Positions 30,987-39,909 of a stretch of DNA of 64,000 bases are shown here, piece by piece. Position numbers and translations under genes: made by a program. Each line of letters begins with the position of its first letter. Position 1 is the stretch's first letter. Below the pieces are notes generated by a model that saw nothing but the letters and a program-made list of their open reading frames with translations, was not told the DNA's origin and did no database searches. Origin of the DNA: Methylopila henanensis (GTDB lineage: Bacteria > Pseudomonadota > Alphaproteobacteria > Rhizobiales > Methylopilaceae). The stretch covers positions 283,856 through 347,855 of the forward strand of contig NZ_JBHUER010000003.1 in the NCBI RefSeq assembly GCF_042681025.1, read 5' to 3'.

Positions 30987-31475
30987 TCAGAAGGTCAATC
31001 GGGCGTTCTCCCTGACCTCTCTCATCACGAAGAAGGTCCGGGTGTTCTGGACGCCCGGCAGGGCGATGAGCGTCTGGCTCTGCAGCTTGTTGAAGTCGGC
31101 CAGGTCACGCGCGCGGATCTTGAGGAAGTAGTCGAACTCGCCCGCCACCAGAATGCAGTCGAGGATCTCCTTTATCTTAAGCACCGCCTCCTCGAAGGCG
31201 TTGCGGCTGTCCGGCGAAGACCGATCAAGGATGACGCCGATCATCACAAGGGCGCCCAGAGCCACCGAAGCGGGCGCGACGTCCGCCCTGAAGCCGGTGA
31301 TGTGGCCATTCTCGAACAACCGCTGCGTCCGTCGGTGACAGGTCGCGGGGCTGGCGCCCACGCGGGCGGCGAGATCGGCGTTCGTCAACCGGCCGTCTGC
31401 GTGAAGCGCGCGAAGGATCTTCAGATCGATCCTGTCAAGCGCAGTACTGGAAGGATCTTTCAACTCTGCCCTCAT
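30987..31475 (-). CDS. Lrp/AsnC-family transcriptional regulator
   Basis: Lrp-type regulator of 162 residues: N-terminal helix-turn-helix (LDRIDLKILRALHADGRLTN, ADLAARVGASPATCHRRTQR) and C-terminal RAM effector domain (LVAGEFDYFLKIRARDLADF). Divergent from the cupin gene at 31603. The intervening 127 bp contains CCTTTT-N7-AAAAGG (31491-31509) and the palindrome CTTTCGAAAG (31537-31546), either of which could be an Lrp site. Confidence 0.9.
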   Translation of the reverse strand: MRAELKDPSSTALDRIDLKILRALHADGRLTNADLAARVGASPATCHRRTQRLFENGHITGFRADVAPASVALGALVMIGVILDRSSPDSRNAFEEAVLKIKEILDCILVAGEFDYFLKIRARDLADFNKLQSQTLIALPGVQNTRTFFVMREVRENARLTF

Positions 31476-31602
31476 TTTGGACGATCAACGCCTTTTCTGT
31501 TTCAAAAGGGCTCGTCCAAGGCAAGCGAGAAGATCACTTTCGAAAGCACCTTTCTCATTCGTTCCCCTATCGTCCACTCCTCTTCAACATGGGGTTAGCG
31601 CC

Positions 31603-32157
31603 TTGATCAACGTCGTCCGCACCACTGCCGCCGCCCATCTCGCGAACCTCCCGCGAGCAGCGGTCCCGGGCTTGAAGCAAGCCGTTCGTCTGTCAGCTCT
31701 CGGTCTGGCCGCCGGTCTATCGACGGCTGCGATCGCGGACCCGTCCGCCCACAAGCAGATGATCACCGTGAAGGACGCGGCTGCCGTCCAGTGGAAGCCT
31801 GCGCCTGCCGCTTTGCCGAAGGGAATTGAGATCAGCGTCATCATGGGCGATCCGGACAAGCCCGGCCCGTTCGCGCTGCGGCTCAGGATTCCGCCCTCAA
31901 CCGTGATCGCCCCGCACACCCACGCGACCGACGAGACCGTCACGCTGCTTGACGGCGCCCTTGTCCACGACATGGGAGAGAAAATGGTCGAGAGCCGCGG
32001 CGAACCGTTCGGCCAAGGCGGCTTCCTCTACCTGCCGGCCCTGATGCCGCATTCGCTCTGGACCAGGGATCAGCCTGCGGTGATCCAGGTCAACGGCACG
32101 GGCCCCTTTGGTCTCAACTACGTCAATCCCGCCGACGATCCGAGCAAGGCTCGCTGA
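31603..32157 (+). CDS. Secreted cupin-domain protein
   Basis: Protein of about 184 residues with a signal-like segment (VRLSALGLAAGLSTAAIA) and a single cupin barrel. The metal-site motif APHTHATDETVTLLDGALVH supplies the two His and a Glu-like position, and LPALMPHSLW supplies the last His. A TTG at 31603 is the most plausible start because upstream ATGs are out of frame. Function beyond a metal-binding periplasmic cupin is unknown. It precedes an exported alpha/beta hydrolase gene. Confidence 0.72.
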   Translation: MINVVRTTAAAHLANLPRAAVPGLKQAVRLSALGLAAGLSTAAIADPSAHKQMITVKDAAAVQWKPAPAALPKGIEISVIMGDPDKPGPFALRLRIPPSTVIAPHTHATDETVTLLDGALVHDMGEKMVESRGEPFGQGGFLYLPALMPHSLWTRDQPAVIQVNGTGPFGLNYVNPADDPSKAR

Positions 32158-32211
32158 CCGCCGCGCGTTCTCCAGCCCCTCATCTAACCCATAAGCAGAA
32201 AAGGCCCCGCC

Positions 32212-32973
32212 ATGGGAACGACCCAACTTGCGCTCTCGCTCGCCGGTGGCGCGCTCCTCGCGATGGCGGCGATCGCGCCTGCCTATTCCCAGTCGATCCG
32301 GAACGTGGTCATCGTCCATGGGGCGCTGGCCGACGGTTCTGGCTGGCGCAAGGTCCACGACCTGCTGAAGGCGAGGGGCTTCAAGGTGACGGTGGTGCAG
32401 CCGCCGATGACCTCGCTGCAGGACGACGTGGCCGCCTCGAAGCGCATCCTCGATCTCCAGGACGGGCCATCGCTGCTCGTGGGCCACAGCTATGGCGGCA
32501 TGGTGGTGACCCAGGCCGGCTCGGCCGAGAACGTCGCCGGGCTGGTCTATATCGCCGCGTTCCAGCCGGACGAGGGCGAGAACCTGCTGGATCTCGCCGG
32601 CAAGACGCCACCCGCGACGACGGGCATCAAGGCCACGGCTGACGACTATCTCTACCTCGACCCGGAGGTCTATGCCGCCGACTTCGCCGCGGACGTGCCC
32701 AAGGCCGAAGCCGAGTTCATGGCGGCCTCCCAGGTGCTGCCTTCGAAGGCGAGCTTCGAAGCAAAGATCACCCAGCCGGCGTGGAAGACAAAGAAGAGCT
32801 GGGCGCTCATCGCGACCGAAGACCGGGCGATCCATCCCGACCTGATGCGCTCGATGGCGAAACGGGCCGGCAGCGCCGTGAAGGAGATCAAGGCCAGCCA
32901 CGCCTTGTTCATGTCGCAGCCGGCGGCGGTCGCCGACCTCATCGAAACGGCCGCGAAGGCGGTCTCCAAATGA
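32212..32973 (+). CDS. Exported alpha/beta hydrolase
   Basis: Alpha/beta hydrolase of 253 residues with a Sec signal peptide (LALSLAGGALLAMAAIAPAY). NVVIVHGALADGSGWRKV is the oxyanion region, LLVGHSYGGMVVTQAG holds the nucleophile Ser, and ASHALFMSQP contains the catalytic His. This belongs to the EstC-like esterases often exported by Rhizobiales. Its stop overlaps the ATG of the GMC fragment, showing that the latter was once part of the operon. Confidence 0.87.
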   Translation: MGTTQLALSLAGGALLAMAAIAPAYSQSIRNVVIVHGALADGSGWRKVHDLLKARGFKVTVVQPPMTSLQDDVAASKRILDLQDGPSLLVGHSYGGMVVTQAGSAENVAGLVYIAAFQPDEGENLLDLAGKTPPATTGIKATADDYLYLDPEVYAADFAADVPKAEAEFMAASQVLPSKASFEAKITQPAWKTKKSWALIATEDRAIHPDLMRSMAKRAGSAVKEIKASHALFMSQPAAVADLIETAAKAVSK

Positions 32974-33537
32974 TCTCGTCAGACCAGGTCGGCGTGGTCG
33001 GGGAGCCCTCAGCCGCGCGGGCCGAAGGACCACTGCCGGAGTATGACTTCATCGTCTGCGGCGCGGGCTCGTCCGGTTCGGTGGTCGCCGGGCGGCTGGC
33101 CGAGAATCCTGACGTGCAGGTCCTCCTGATCGAGGCCGGCGGCGACGACGACGCCGAAGCTGTTCTCGATCCCTCGCTTTGGCCGACAAGTCTCGGAAGC
33201 GAGCGTGACTGGGGGTTTCAGGCGGAACCCAATCCGCACCTCGACGGCCGGTCCCTTTCCATGTCGATGGGCAAAGGGCTCGGCGGCGGCTCCAGCATAA
33301 ACGTCATGGTCTGGGCGCGGGGCCACCGGAGCGATTGGGACCACTTCGCCGCCGAGGCCGGAGACCCCGCCTGGGGCTACGAGCAGGTTCTGGAGATTTA
33401 TCGCGAGATAGAGAACTGGCGCGGATCGCCGGACCCTCGCTATCGGGGCTCATCGGGCCCGGTCTGGGTCCAGCCTGCGCCAAACCCGAGTCAGATTGCG
33501 ACGGCCATGCTGGATGCAGCCCAAGAGCTCGGCATCC
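32970..33537 (+). pseudogene. GMC oxidoreductase, truncated (N-terminal third only)
   Basis: The frame starts with FIVCGAGSSGSVVAGRLAEN and includes GLGGGSSINVMVWARGHRSD, both clear GMC-family motifs, and resembles the intact gene at 9058. Similarity ends after AAQELGI near 33537, about 190 residues in, where the sequence switches to a fragment of a different gene. The enzyme would lack its substrate domain and catalytic His. Confidence 0.85.
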
Positions 33538-33645
33538 GTCGACGCCCGGCGGGTGGCCACCCTGACCTTCGCGGCCGCCGCCGCGCTCGGCGGCGTCGCC
33601 GGGCTGCTGGTCGCGCCGATCATCCAGGTGCAGGCGCAGACGTGA
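33538..33645 (+). pseudogene. Fragment of a LivH-type ABC permease fused behind the GMC remnant
   Basis: In a different frame from the GMC part, the sequence reads VDARRVATLTFAAAAALGGV then AGLLVAPIIQVQAQT and stops at 33645. This is the RRxxTLxFAxxAALxGxAGxLVAPI segment of branched-chain amino-acid type permeases. It records a recombination junction at about 33537. Confidence 0.6.
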
Positions 33646-33708
33646 TTTAGTACATATGGACGTATTGGCACAAATGAGTTCTTCTGCTCGAAGCTTGAGG
33701 AAAAATGC

Positions 33709-34674
33709 ATGATTGGCGCCCGCGACGGCGCGCAGGCCATGGCGAAAAGGCCGACGATGAGCCATCCGACCAATCTCGAGATCGACGTGCTGCGCAGTTT
33801 CGTGGCGGGCGTGCAGCTAAACAGCTTCGCCCGGGCGGCGAAGCTGATCGGGCGCTCGCAGTCCGCTGTCAGCCTGCATCTGCGCAAGCTCGAGCAGCAG
33901 ACCGGACAGGTGCTTTTCCGCAAAGCGGGGCGCGGTCTGCACCTGACTGACGCGGGCGAGACGCTGCTGCGCTATGCGCAGAAGCTCATCAACCTGAACG
34001 ACGAGGCGCTGTCCGCGGTGGCGGGCGACGACGTCTCGGGCCGTGTACGGGTCGGGTTACCGCCGGACCTGGCGGAAACATGGCTGCCTGATCTGCTCGG
34101 GCGGTTCGCCCGCTCCCACCCGACCGTCGCGGTCGAGGCGCGGGTGGAACGGAACGCGGTCCTGCTGGAGGCGCTCGACGCCGGGGCGCTGGACGTCGCG
34201 CTGTTCTGGTGTCTGGGCGAGGACGGGACGCAACGGCCTGGCCGCCTTCTTGCGGAGTTTCCGATCGTCTGGATCGTTCCGGCGGGCTTCGCGCCGGACG
34301 ATCAGGCCCGGCTTCCGCTCGTTCTGATGGGCGCGCCATGCCTGTTCGCGGCCAAGGCGATCGCCGCGCTCGAGGAGTCGGGACGGCCGTGGCGCTCTGT
34401 TTTCACCAGCACCAGCCTCAGCGGCATCTGGGCGGCGATCTCCGCCGAGCTTGGCGTCACGGTCCGCACGCCGCTGAGCGTGCCGGCGGGCCTCCACATC
34501 CTCGCGTCCGGCGGTCTGCCGGAACTCGGGCGCGCCAGCCTGCGGCTGCGCGCCGCCGACGCGCCGTCGCGCTCGGTCCAGCGCTTCATCGACATTCTTG
34601 AGGCGACGGTCGCGGCCGCGCCCTCCGTGGCGGGTTCGCGGATCGCGCCAAACGTCGGTCGCGCGTTCGCATGA
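33709..34674 (+). CDS. LysR-family transcriptional regulator
   Basis: LysR-type regulator of up to 321 residues with an N-terminal extension before the helix-turn-helix (LEIDVLRSFVAGVQLNSFAR, AAKLIGRSQSAVSLHLRKLE). In-frame ATGs at 33739 and 33757 could be the true start. The effector domain follows (RVRVGLPPDLAETWLPDLLG). Its stop overlaps the start of the ACAD-like gene (ATGA), so it is transcribed with, and probably regulates, that gene. Confidence 0.88.
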   Translation: MIGARDGAQAMAKRPTMSHPTNLEIDVLRSFVAGVQLNSFARAAKLIGRSQSAVSLHLRKLEQQTGQVLFRKAGRGLHLTDAGETLLRYAQKLINLNDEALSAVAGDDVSGRVRVGLPPDLAETWLPDLLGRFARSHPTVAVEARVERNAVLLEALDAGALDVALFWCLGEDGTQRPGRLLAEFPIVWIVPAGFAPDDQARLPLVLMGAPCLFAAKAIAALEESGRPWRSVFTSTSLSGIWAAISAELGVTVRTPLSVPAGLHILASGGLPELGRASLRLRAADAPSRSVQRFIDILEATVAAAPSVAGSRIAPNVGRAFA

Positions 34675-35852
34675 CGCCAGGCGACGAAAACCTCTCGCAG
34701 GCCTTGTCTGGCCGCCAGGATCCGTTCCGCTCCCTCGAGACGCTGGCGAAAAGTTTCGCCGCCACCGCAGAGCGTCACGACCGCGAAGCTAGCCTGCCCG
34801 TCGCGAACCTAAAAGCGCTGCATCGCGCCGGCTTCCTGGCGCTGACCGCGCCGCAGACCTTCGGCGGCGCCGGCCGGGGGTTGGAGGACGCCGTCCGGGT
34901 CGTCGGCGCGCTGGGGCGGGCGGAACCAGCCACCGGGCTAATCACAGCAATGCAGTACATCTCGCTCGCGTCCCTAGCCGAGAGCCGCTGCTCTCCAACG
35001 CTGAAGCGGGAGACGCTAGGTGCGGCGTCCGACCAGGGCGCGTTGCTGAACGCCCTGCGTGTGGAGCCTGATCTCGGCACGCCCTGGCGGGGCGGGCTTC
35101 CCGCCACCATTCTGCGCCGGACGGAGGACGGCTGGCGCCTTTCCGGCCGGAAAATCTATTCTACGGGCGCGGGGGCGCTCACCTGGGGCGTCGTCTGGGC
35201 ACGCACCGACGAGGAGCCGCCGCGCGTTGGCAACGTGCTGGTTCCGCTCGCCGCCACAGGCGTCCGAATCCACGAGACATGGGACCATCTCGGTCTGCGC
35301 GCTTCCGGCAGCCATGACGTGATCTTCGACGACGTCCGCGTGCCAGAGGATCATGCGGCCGACCTACGGTCGCCTGAGGAGTGGGCCGCCGCTCCCGATG
35401 CGATCGGCGCGGTTTGGGTCAGCGTTCTGCTCGCGGCGCTCTATGACGGCGTGGCGCGAGCGGCGCAGGCGTGGACGATCGGGTTCCTCCGGACGCGCGC
35501 GCCAAGCAACCTCGGTGCGCCGCTCGCCTCCCTGCCGCTGCCACGACACGCGGTCGGCGAGAACGAGGCACAGCTCGCCATTCATCGAAGGCTGCTGCTC
35601 TCCGTCGGCCGCGACTGGGATCGCGACCGCTCGCTGAACGCCACGGAGGCGGGGCAGATCAAGGTCGCCGTAACTGAAGGAGCGGTGGCGGTGGTAGAGC
35701 GTGCGCTTCGGCTGACCGGAAACCATGGCTTGTCGCGCGCCAATCCGCTGGAGCGCCACCACCGCGACGTGCTCTGCGGCCGCATCCACAGCCCGCAGGG
35801 CGATATGGTGTTCATGAACGCCGGGGGAATGGCTTTGGCTGAGAACGATTGA
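34671..35852 (+). CDS. SfnC/DszC-like flavin-dependent monooxygenase (acyl-CoA dehydrogenase fold)
   Basis: Flavoprotein of 393 residues. The helical N-domain (LKALHRAGFLALTAPQTFGG), beta domain (GWRLSGRKIYSTGAGALTWG, then WDHLGLRASGSHDVIFDDVR), and C-domain with LTGNHGLSRANPLERHHRDV match the group-D monooxygenases SfnC/DszC rather than true acyl-CoA dehydrogenases; the late RDxxxGxIHSPQGD segment is typical. These enzymes oxidise organosulfur or amine substrates with reduced flavin from a partner reductase. Co-translated with the LysR gene upstream. Confidence 0.82.
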   Translation: MTPGDENLSQALSGRQDPFRSLETLAKSFAATAERHDREASLPVANLKALHRAGFLALTAPQTFGGAGRGLEDAVRVVGALGRAEPATGLITAMQYISLASLAESRCSPTLKRETLGAASDQGALLNALRVEPDLGTPWRGGLPATILRRTEDGWRLSGRKIYSTGAGALTWGVVWARTDEEPPRVGNVLVPLAATGVRIHETWDHLGLRASGSHDVIFDDVRVPEDHAADLRSPEEWAAAPDAIGAVWVSVLLAALYDGVARAAQAWTIGFLRTRAPSNLGAPLASLPLPRHAVGENEAQLAIHRRLLLSVGRDWDRDRSLNATEAGQIKVAVTEGAVAVVERALRLTGNHGLSRANPLERHHRDVLCGRIHSPQGDMVFMNAGGMALAEND

Positions 35853-35955
35853 GCTCCCGCCGCCAACTCGTACAGTAATTCAGCCTCGGGCTGAGGGCTA
35901 CGCGGCGGCCTTGAACGCGGGCCGAGTTGTCGAAAAGAGATCAGCTGGGTCTCGT

Positions 35956-36594
35956 TCAGGAAGGGTCGAACGGGATCGGCTCTGTCCCTTCGACGATCGC
36001 CCTCTCCAGCAGGTCGAGCCGGTCCTGGCCCCAGAAGGGTTCGCCCCGGTAGAAGTAGAACGGCGCGCCGAAGAGCAGGCGGTCGACCGCCTCGCGCGTG
36101 AGCGACGCTTCGGTCTCGCCAAGCGCCGTGTCCTCCCACGCCTGTTCCAGCAATCGGCGGCCCGGCAGGCCATTGGCGTCGGCGAGCGCGACGAGCGTCT
36201 CGGGGGCGGCGATGTCGAGCTCGTCGGCCCAGACGGCCTTCAGGCCGGCGTGCACGAACCCGGTCACGTCCAGCGCCTCCCGGATAGCCGCCAGGACCAT
36301 GCGGTGCCCGACAGAGGGATTTGCCGGGTAGAACCGTGGTTGCAGCACCAGCGGAATGCCTCGGATCTCCCGCCACCTCTGCATCTCGACGAGGCGATAG
36401 GCCTGCCGCTGTTTCGGCCGCTCCTTCACTGGCTTTCCGCCGCCGGCCGCAAACACCGCGAGCAGATCGATCGGCTTGAAGGTGACCTCGGCGCCCGTGC
36501 GCCGCACGAGATCCTGGAACGGCAGGCTGCCGACATAAGACCAGAGCGAGATGAAGCTGAAATAGTAGTCGATCTGGGGTCGATCGGCGTTCAT
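35956..36594 (-). CDS. 2-hydroxychromene-2-carboxylate isomerase-like DsbA-fold protein
   Basis: Kappa-class GST/DsbA-fold protein of 212 residues. IDYYFSFISLWSYVGSLPFQ provides the glutathione-contact Ser of HCCA isomerases instead of a CxxC, and WADELDIAAPETLVALADAN plus VDRLLFGAPFYFYRGEPFWG complete the fold. Known members isomerise an intermediate of naphthalene degradation. Its ATG overlaps the LivF stop (ATGA), so it is the last gene of the Liv operon and may process what that transporter imports, probably an aromatic or carboxylate compound. Confidence 0.85.
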   Translation of the reverse strand: MNADRPQIDYYFSFISLWSYVGSLPFQDLVRRTGAEVTFKPIDLLAVFAAGGGKPVKERPKQRQAYRLVEMQRWREIRGIPLVLQPRFYPANPSVGHRMVLAAIREALDVTGFVHAGLKAVWADELDIAAPETLVALADANGLPGRRLLEQAWEDTALGETEASLTREAVDRLLFGAPFYFYRGEPFWGQDRLDLLERAIVEGTEPIPFDPS

Positions 36595-37328
36595 GCGGCC
36601 GCTCCTGTGAGGTCTCCGAGATAGGCTTTGCGCACCGACGGGTCGCGGGCGAGATCGACCGACGCGCCGTGAAGGACGATCCGTCCCTGGTCGAGCACAT
36701 AGGCGCGGCTCGACAGTTCGAGCGCGGTCACGACGTCCTGCTCGACGAGCAGCAGGCTGAGGCCCTCGCCGTTCACCCGCCGGAGCGTCTCGACCAGATC
36801 CTCGACGACGTTGGGCGCGAGACCGAGCGACAGCTCGTCGATCATGAGGAGGCGCGGCCGGGCCATCAAGCCCCGGGCTATCGCACACATCTGTTGCTCG
36901 CCGCCCGACAGCGTCGAGGCGTCCTGCCGACGGCGCTCGGCCAGCCGCGGGAACAGCTCGTACATCCGCGCGACGTCGCGCGCGATCGCCGCCCGTCCGT
37001 CACGCCGGGCGTAGGCGCCGAGCCGCAGGTTGTCCGCGATCGACAGGCTCGCGAACAGGCGCCGGCCCTCCGGAACGTGTACGAGCCCGAGGCCCACGAG
37101 ATCGCGGGACGCGGCCGCCCTGACGTCCGCGCCATCCAACCGGATGCCCCCCGCCGTGGGGCTTACGAGGCCGGACAGTGCGCGCAGCAGCGTGCTCTTG
37201 CCTGCGCCGTTCGAGCCGATCAGCGCGACGATCTCACCGGCGCGGACCTGAAGGTCGACCTCCGCCAGCACCGTGAGGTCGCCATAGCCCGCGGCGAGAC
37301 CCGACACATCGAGCAGCGGCGCGCTCAT
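36591..37328 (-). CDS. livF: Liv-type ABC transporter ATPase (LivF)
   Basis: ABC ATPase of 245 residues: Walker A LIGSNGAGKSTL, signature LSGGEQQMCAIARGL, Walker B LLMIDELSLGLAP (with Asp-Glu), and H-loop-region LLLVEQDV, where the usual His is Gln as in other LivF proteins. GLVHVPEGRRLFASLSIADN is diagnostic for LivF. Overlaps the genes on both sides by 4 bp. Confidence 0.93.
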   Translation of the reverse strand: MSAPLLDVSGLAAGYGDLTVLAEVDLQVRAGEIVALIGSNGAGKSTLLRALSGLVSPTAGGIRLDGADVRAAASRDLVGLGLVHVPEGRRLFASLSIADNLRLGAYARRDGRAAIARDVARMYELFPRLAERRRQDASTLSGGEQQMCAIARGLMARPRLLMIDELSLGLAPNVVEDLVETLRRVNGEGLSLLLVEQDVVTALELSSRAYVLDQGRIVLHGASVDLARDPSVRKAYLGDLTGAAA

Positions 37329-38080
37329 TGCCGCGCCTCGGCGGCGAGGTGCTCCGCGAAGCGGCGCCCCAGATAGGCTTCGACGACGGCGGGGTTTGCG
37401 ACCACGTCCCGCGGCGCGCCGTCGGCGATCACGCGCCCCTGCTTCAGAACAACGATCCGCCCACAGACGCCCGTCACCACCTTCATGAGATGCTCGATCA
37501 GCACGATCGCGACCCCGCGGCCGGCGATCGCGCGAATGAGCTCCAGCGCGATGTCGATCTCGGCCGGGTTGAGTCCGGCGTTGACCTCGTCGAGGAACAG
37601 GATTTTTGGCCCGATCGCGAGGCTCTTGGCGAGCTCCAGCCGCTTGCGGCTGGCGAGGCTGAGCGCCCCGGCGGGCTTGTCCGCCTCTTGGTCGAGCCGG
37701 CAGAAGGCGAGATGCGCGGCGGCGCGCTCGCGGGCCGCAGCAAGCGTCGCCACGCCGCCTCCGAACAGCGCCGCGGCCTGCACGTTCTCCAGCGCCGTCA
37801 TGCGCGGGAACGGCTGCACGACCTGGAAGGTGCGCGCGACGCCGAGCCGCGCGATCCGGTCCGAGCGAAGCCGGTCGATGCGCACGCCGTCGAGCCGTAC
37901 GGCGCCCGCCTGGGCGCGGTGGACCCCGGTCACGACGTTGACGAGCGTGGTCTTGCCGGCGCCGTTCGGGCCGATCAGCCCGACGATCTCGCCGCGGCCG
38001 ATTCTCAGCGTGACGTCGTCGACCGCCGTCACCCCGCCGAAGCGGCGCGTGACGCCCTCAATCGCGAGAAGCGCGCTCAC
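37325..38080 (-). CDS. livG: Liv-type ABC transporter ATPase (LivG)
   Basis: ABC ATPase of 251 residues: Walker A LIGPNGAGKTTL, GVARTFQVVQPFPRMTALEN (LivG hallmark), a signature-like LSLASRKRLELAKSL (degenerate LSGG, normal for LivG), and Walker B LFLDEVNAGLNP, followed by LIEHLMKVV. Forms a heterodimer with LivF. Fifth gene of the operon that begins with the isochorismatase-like gene; overlaps its neighbours by 4 bp. Confidence 0.93.
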   Translation of the reverse strand: MSALLAIEGVTRRFGGVTAVDDVTLRIGRGEIVGLIGPNGAGKTTLVNVVTGVHRAQAGAVRLDGVRIDRLRSDRIARLGVARTFQVVQPFPRMTALENVQAAALFGGGVATLAAARERAAAHLAFCRLDQEADKPAGALSLASRKRLELAKSLAIGPKILFLDEVNAGLNPAEIDIALELIRAIAGRGVAIVLIEHLMKVVTGVCGRIVVLKQGRVIADGAPRDVVANPAVVEAYLGRRFAEHLAAEARQ

Positions 38081-39033
38081 GCTGAGCCCCTCCGCCCCGC
38101 GCGCCCACGGATCCAGCGGATGAGGCCGAAAGGCTTCGCGCCGCTGAGCCCCGCGGGCAAGAACAGCACCAGCGCCACGACGACGAGGCCCAGCACGCCG
38201 GCGTGGAACTCGAGCACGTTGCGCCAGATCAGCTCTTCGAGCCCCAGGAACACGATCGCGCCGACGACCGGTCCGAGCACGGTTCCGACGCCGCCGATCA
38301 GCGCCATGATGATGGGCTTCACCGACAGCAGCACGTCGAACACGTCGGTCGGGTCGATGTAGGTGACCCAGGAGGCGTAGACCGCGCCGGTCAGCCCGCC
38401 GATCAAGCCGGACAGCGTGAAGGCCTTGACCTTGGCCGAGCGCACCGAGACGCCGATCAGCGGCGCGGCCGTCTCGTTCTCGGCGACGCAGCGCAGCCCG
38501 ACCCCGAGCCGCGAGCGGCTCACGATGAAGGCGACGCCAAGCGCGAAGATCGCGACCGCGGCGAAGGCCGCGAAATAGAAGGCGGCCTGCGCGCGCGGAC
38601 CGCCGAGCGCGATCAGCGGCAGGTTCAGCCCCATGCCGCCGCCGGTGACGTCGGTCCAGGAGTTGACCAGCTCCCGGAGCACGTCCGCGACCACGAGGCT
38701 CGCGATCGCGAAGTAATGGCCTTTGAGGTGCAGGATCGCGCCGCCGAGCGCCGCCGCGAACGCCGCCGCCAGCGTGCCCGCCCCGACCCAGGCGAGCCAG
38801 AACGGCAGGCTATGGTCTTGTGCGACGCCGCTCGCATAGGCGCCGAGCCCGAAGAAGGCCGCGGTGGCGAACGACGGGTAGCCGGCGAAGCCGCCGACGA
38901 GGTTCCAGGACAGCGCGAGCGCGGCGTACATGCAGGCGGTGGCGGCGAGGCGCAGCACGTAGTTGTCGGCGAGCAGCCCGATGGCGACCAACGCGACGAG
39001 CGCCGCCGCGACGGCGAGGAGCCGCGCGGTCAC
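38077..39033 (-). CDS. livM: Liv-type ABC transporter permease (LivM)
   Basis: Membrane permease of 318 residues with about nine hydrophobic helices. ALSWNLVGGFAGYPSFATAA and LGVGLRCVAENETAAPLIGV are LivM signatures, and IALIGGVGTVLGPVVGAIVF forms the conserved EAA-like loop. Overlaps livH and livG by 4 bp. Pairs with LivH to make the translocation path. Confidence 0.92.
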   Translation of the reverse strand: MTARLLAVAAALVALVAIGLLADNYVLRLAATACMYAALALSWNLVGGFAGYPSFATAAFFGLGAYASGVAQDHSLPFWLAWVGAGTLAAAFAAALGGAILHLKGHYFAIASLVVADVLRELVNSWTDVTGGGMGLNLPLIALGGPRAQAAFYFAAFAAVAIFALGVAFIVSRSRLGVGLRCVAENETAAPLIGVSVRSAKVKAFTLSGLIGGLTGAVYASWVTYIDPTDVFDVLLSVKPIIMALIGGVGTVLGPVVGAIVFLGLEELIWRNVLEFHAGVLGLVVVALVLFLPAGLSGAKPFGLIRWIRGRAGRRGSA

Positions 39034-39896
39034 TGGAAGCCGGCCCGGCCGAGCAGTCCCTGCGGCCGGACCACCAGCAGAGCGATGAGCAGCACGAAAG
39101 CGAGCGTCCCGGCGTGCTCCGGCCCGAAGGCGAGCGCGCCGAAGCTTTCGATCACGCCGAGCGCGAAGCCGCCCACGACGACGCCCGGCACGCTGCCTAG
39201 ACCGCCGAGCACGCAGATTACGAAGGCCTTGCCGAGATAGCCGCCGGAGGCCACCGGCGAGATCGGGAAGATCGCGGCGAACAGCGCCCCGGCCGCCCCC
39301 GCCATGAAGGCCCCGAGCGCGAAGGCGAGCGCGTAGATGCGGCGGACGTCGATCCCCATCAGCGCCGCCGCCTCCCGGTCCATGCGCACGGCGACGATCG
39401 CCCTGCCGAGCTGAGTGGTCCGGAGCAGCAGCCAGAGCCCGGCCACCAGCGCGAGGCCGACCGCGGTCGCGATCAGGCGGTCGACGGGCACGAGTGCCTG
39501 GCCGAGCTCGACGATCCCGAGCGGCGGGTCCAGCGTGATTTTGCGGTAGTCCGCGCTGAAGGCCGACAGCATAATATTGTCGAGCAGCAGGTTGAGCCCG
39601 AAGGTCAGCGTCAGCGTCATCAGCACGGGCCGCCCCATCACCGGGTTCACGGCGACGACCTGGACCGCGTAGCCGAGCGCGAACAGGGCGAGACCCGCCA
39701 CCGGCGCGAACACGAACGGGCTCACGCCGAACGCCGCGAACGCGAAATAGGCGAGGTAGCCGCCGAGCACGATCAGCGAGCCGTGCAGCAGGTTGATGAC
39801 GTTCAGCACGCCCCAGACCAGCGAAAAGCCCGCGGCGATCGAGGCGTAGAGCCCGCCGAGCGCGAGCCCGTTGGCCAGGACCTGAAGGGTGAGCAT
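39030..39896 (-). CDS. livH: Liv-type ABC transporter permease (LivH)
   Basis: Membrane permease of 288 residues. The opening LALGGLYASIAAGFSLVWGV is the standard LivH start, and GIDVRRIYALAFALGAFMAG plus VLGGLGSVPGVVVGGFALGV are the conserved loops. ATG 39896 is chosen by family comparison; the frame is open further upstream without support. The spacing from the binding-protein stop (39910) is 13 bp. Confidence 0.92.
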   Translation of the reverse strand: MLTLQVLANGLALGGLYASIAAGFSLVWGVLNVINLLHGSLIVLGGYLAYFAFAAFGVSPFVFAPVAGLALFALGYAVQVVAVNPVMGRPVLMTLTLTFGLNLLLDNIMLSAFSADYRKITLDPPLGIVELGQALVPVDRLIATAVGLALVAGLWLLLRTTQLGRAIVAVRMDREAAALMGIDVRRIYALAFALGAFMAGAAGALFAAIFPISPVASGGYLGKAFVICVLGGLGSVPGVVVGGFALGVIESFGALAFGPEHAGTLAFVLLIALLVVRPQGLLGRAGFQ

Positions 39897-39909
39897 CGAG
39901 CCGCCGCCG

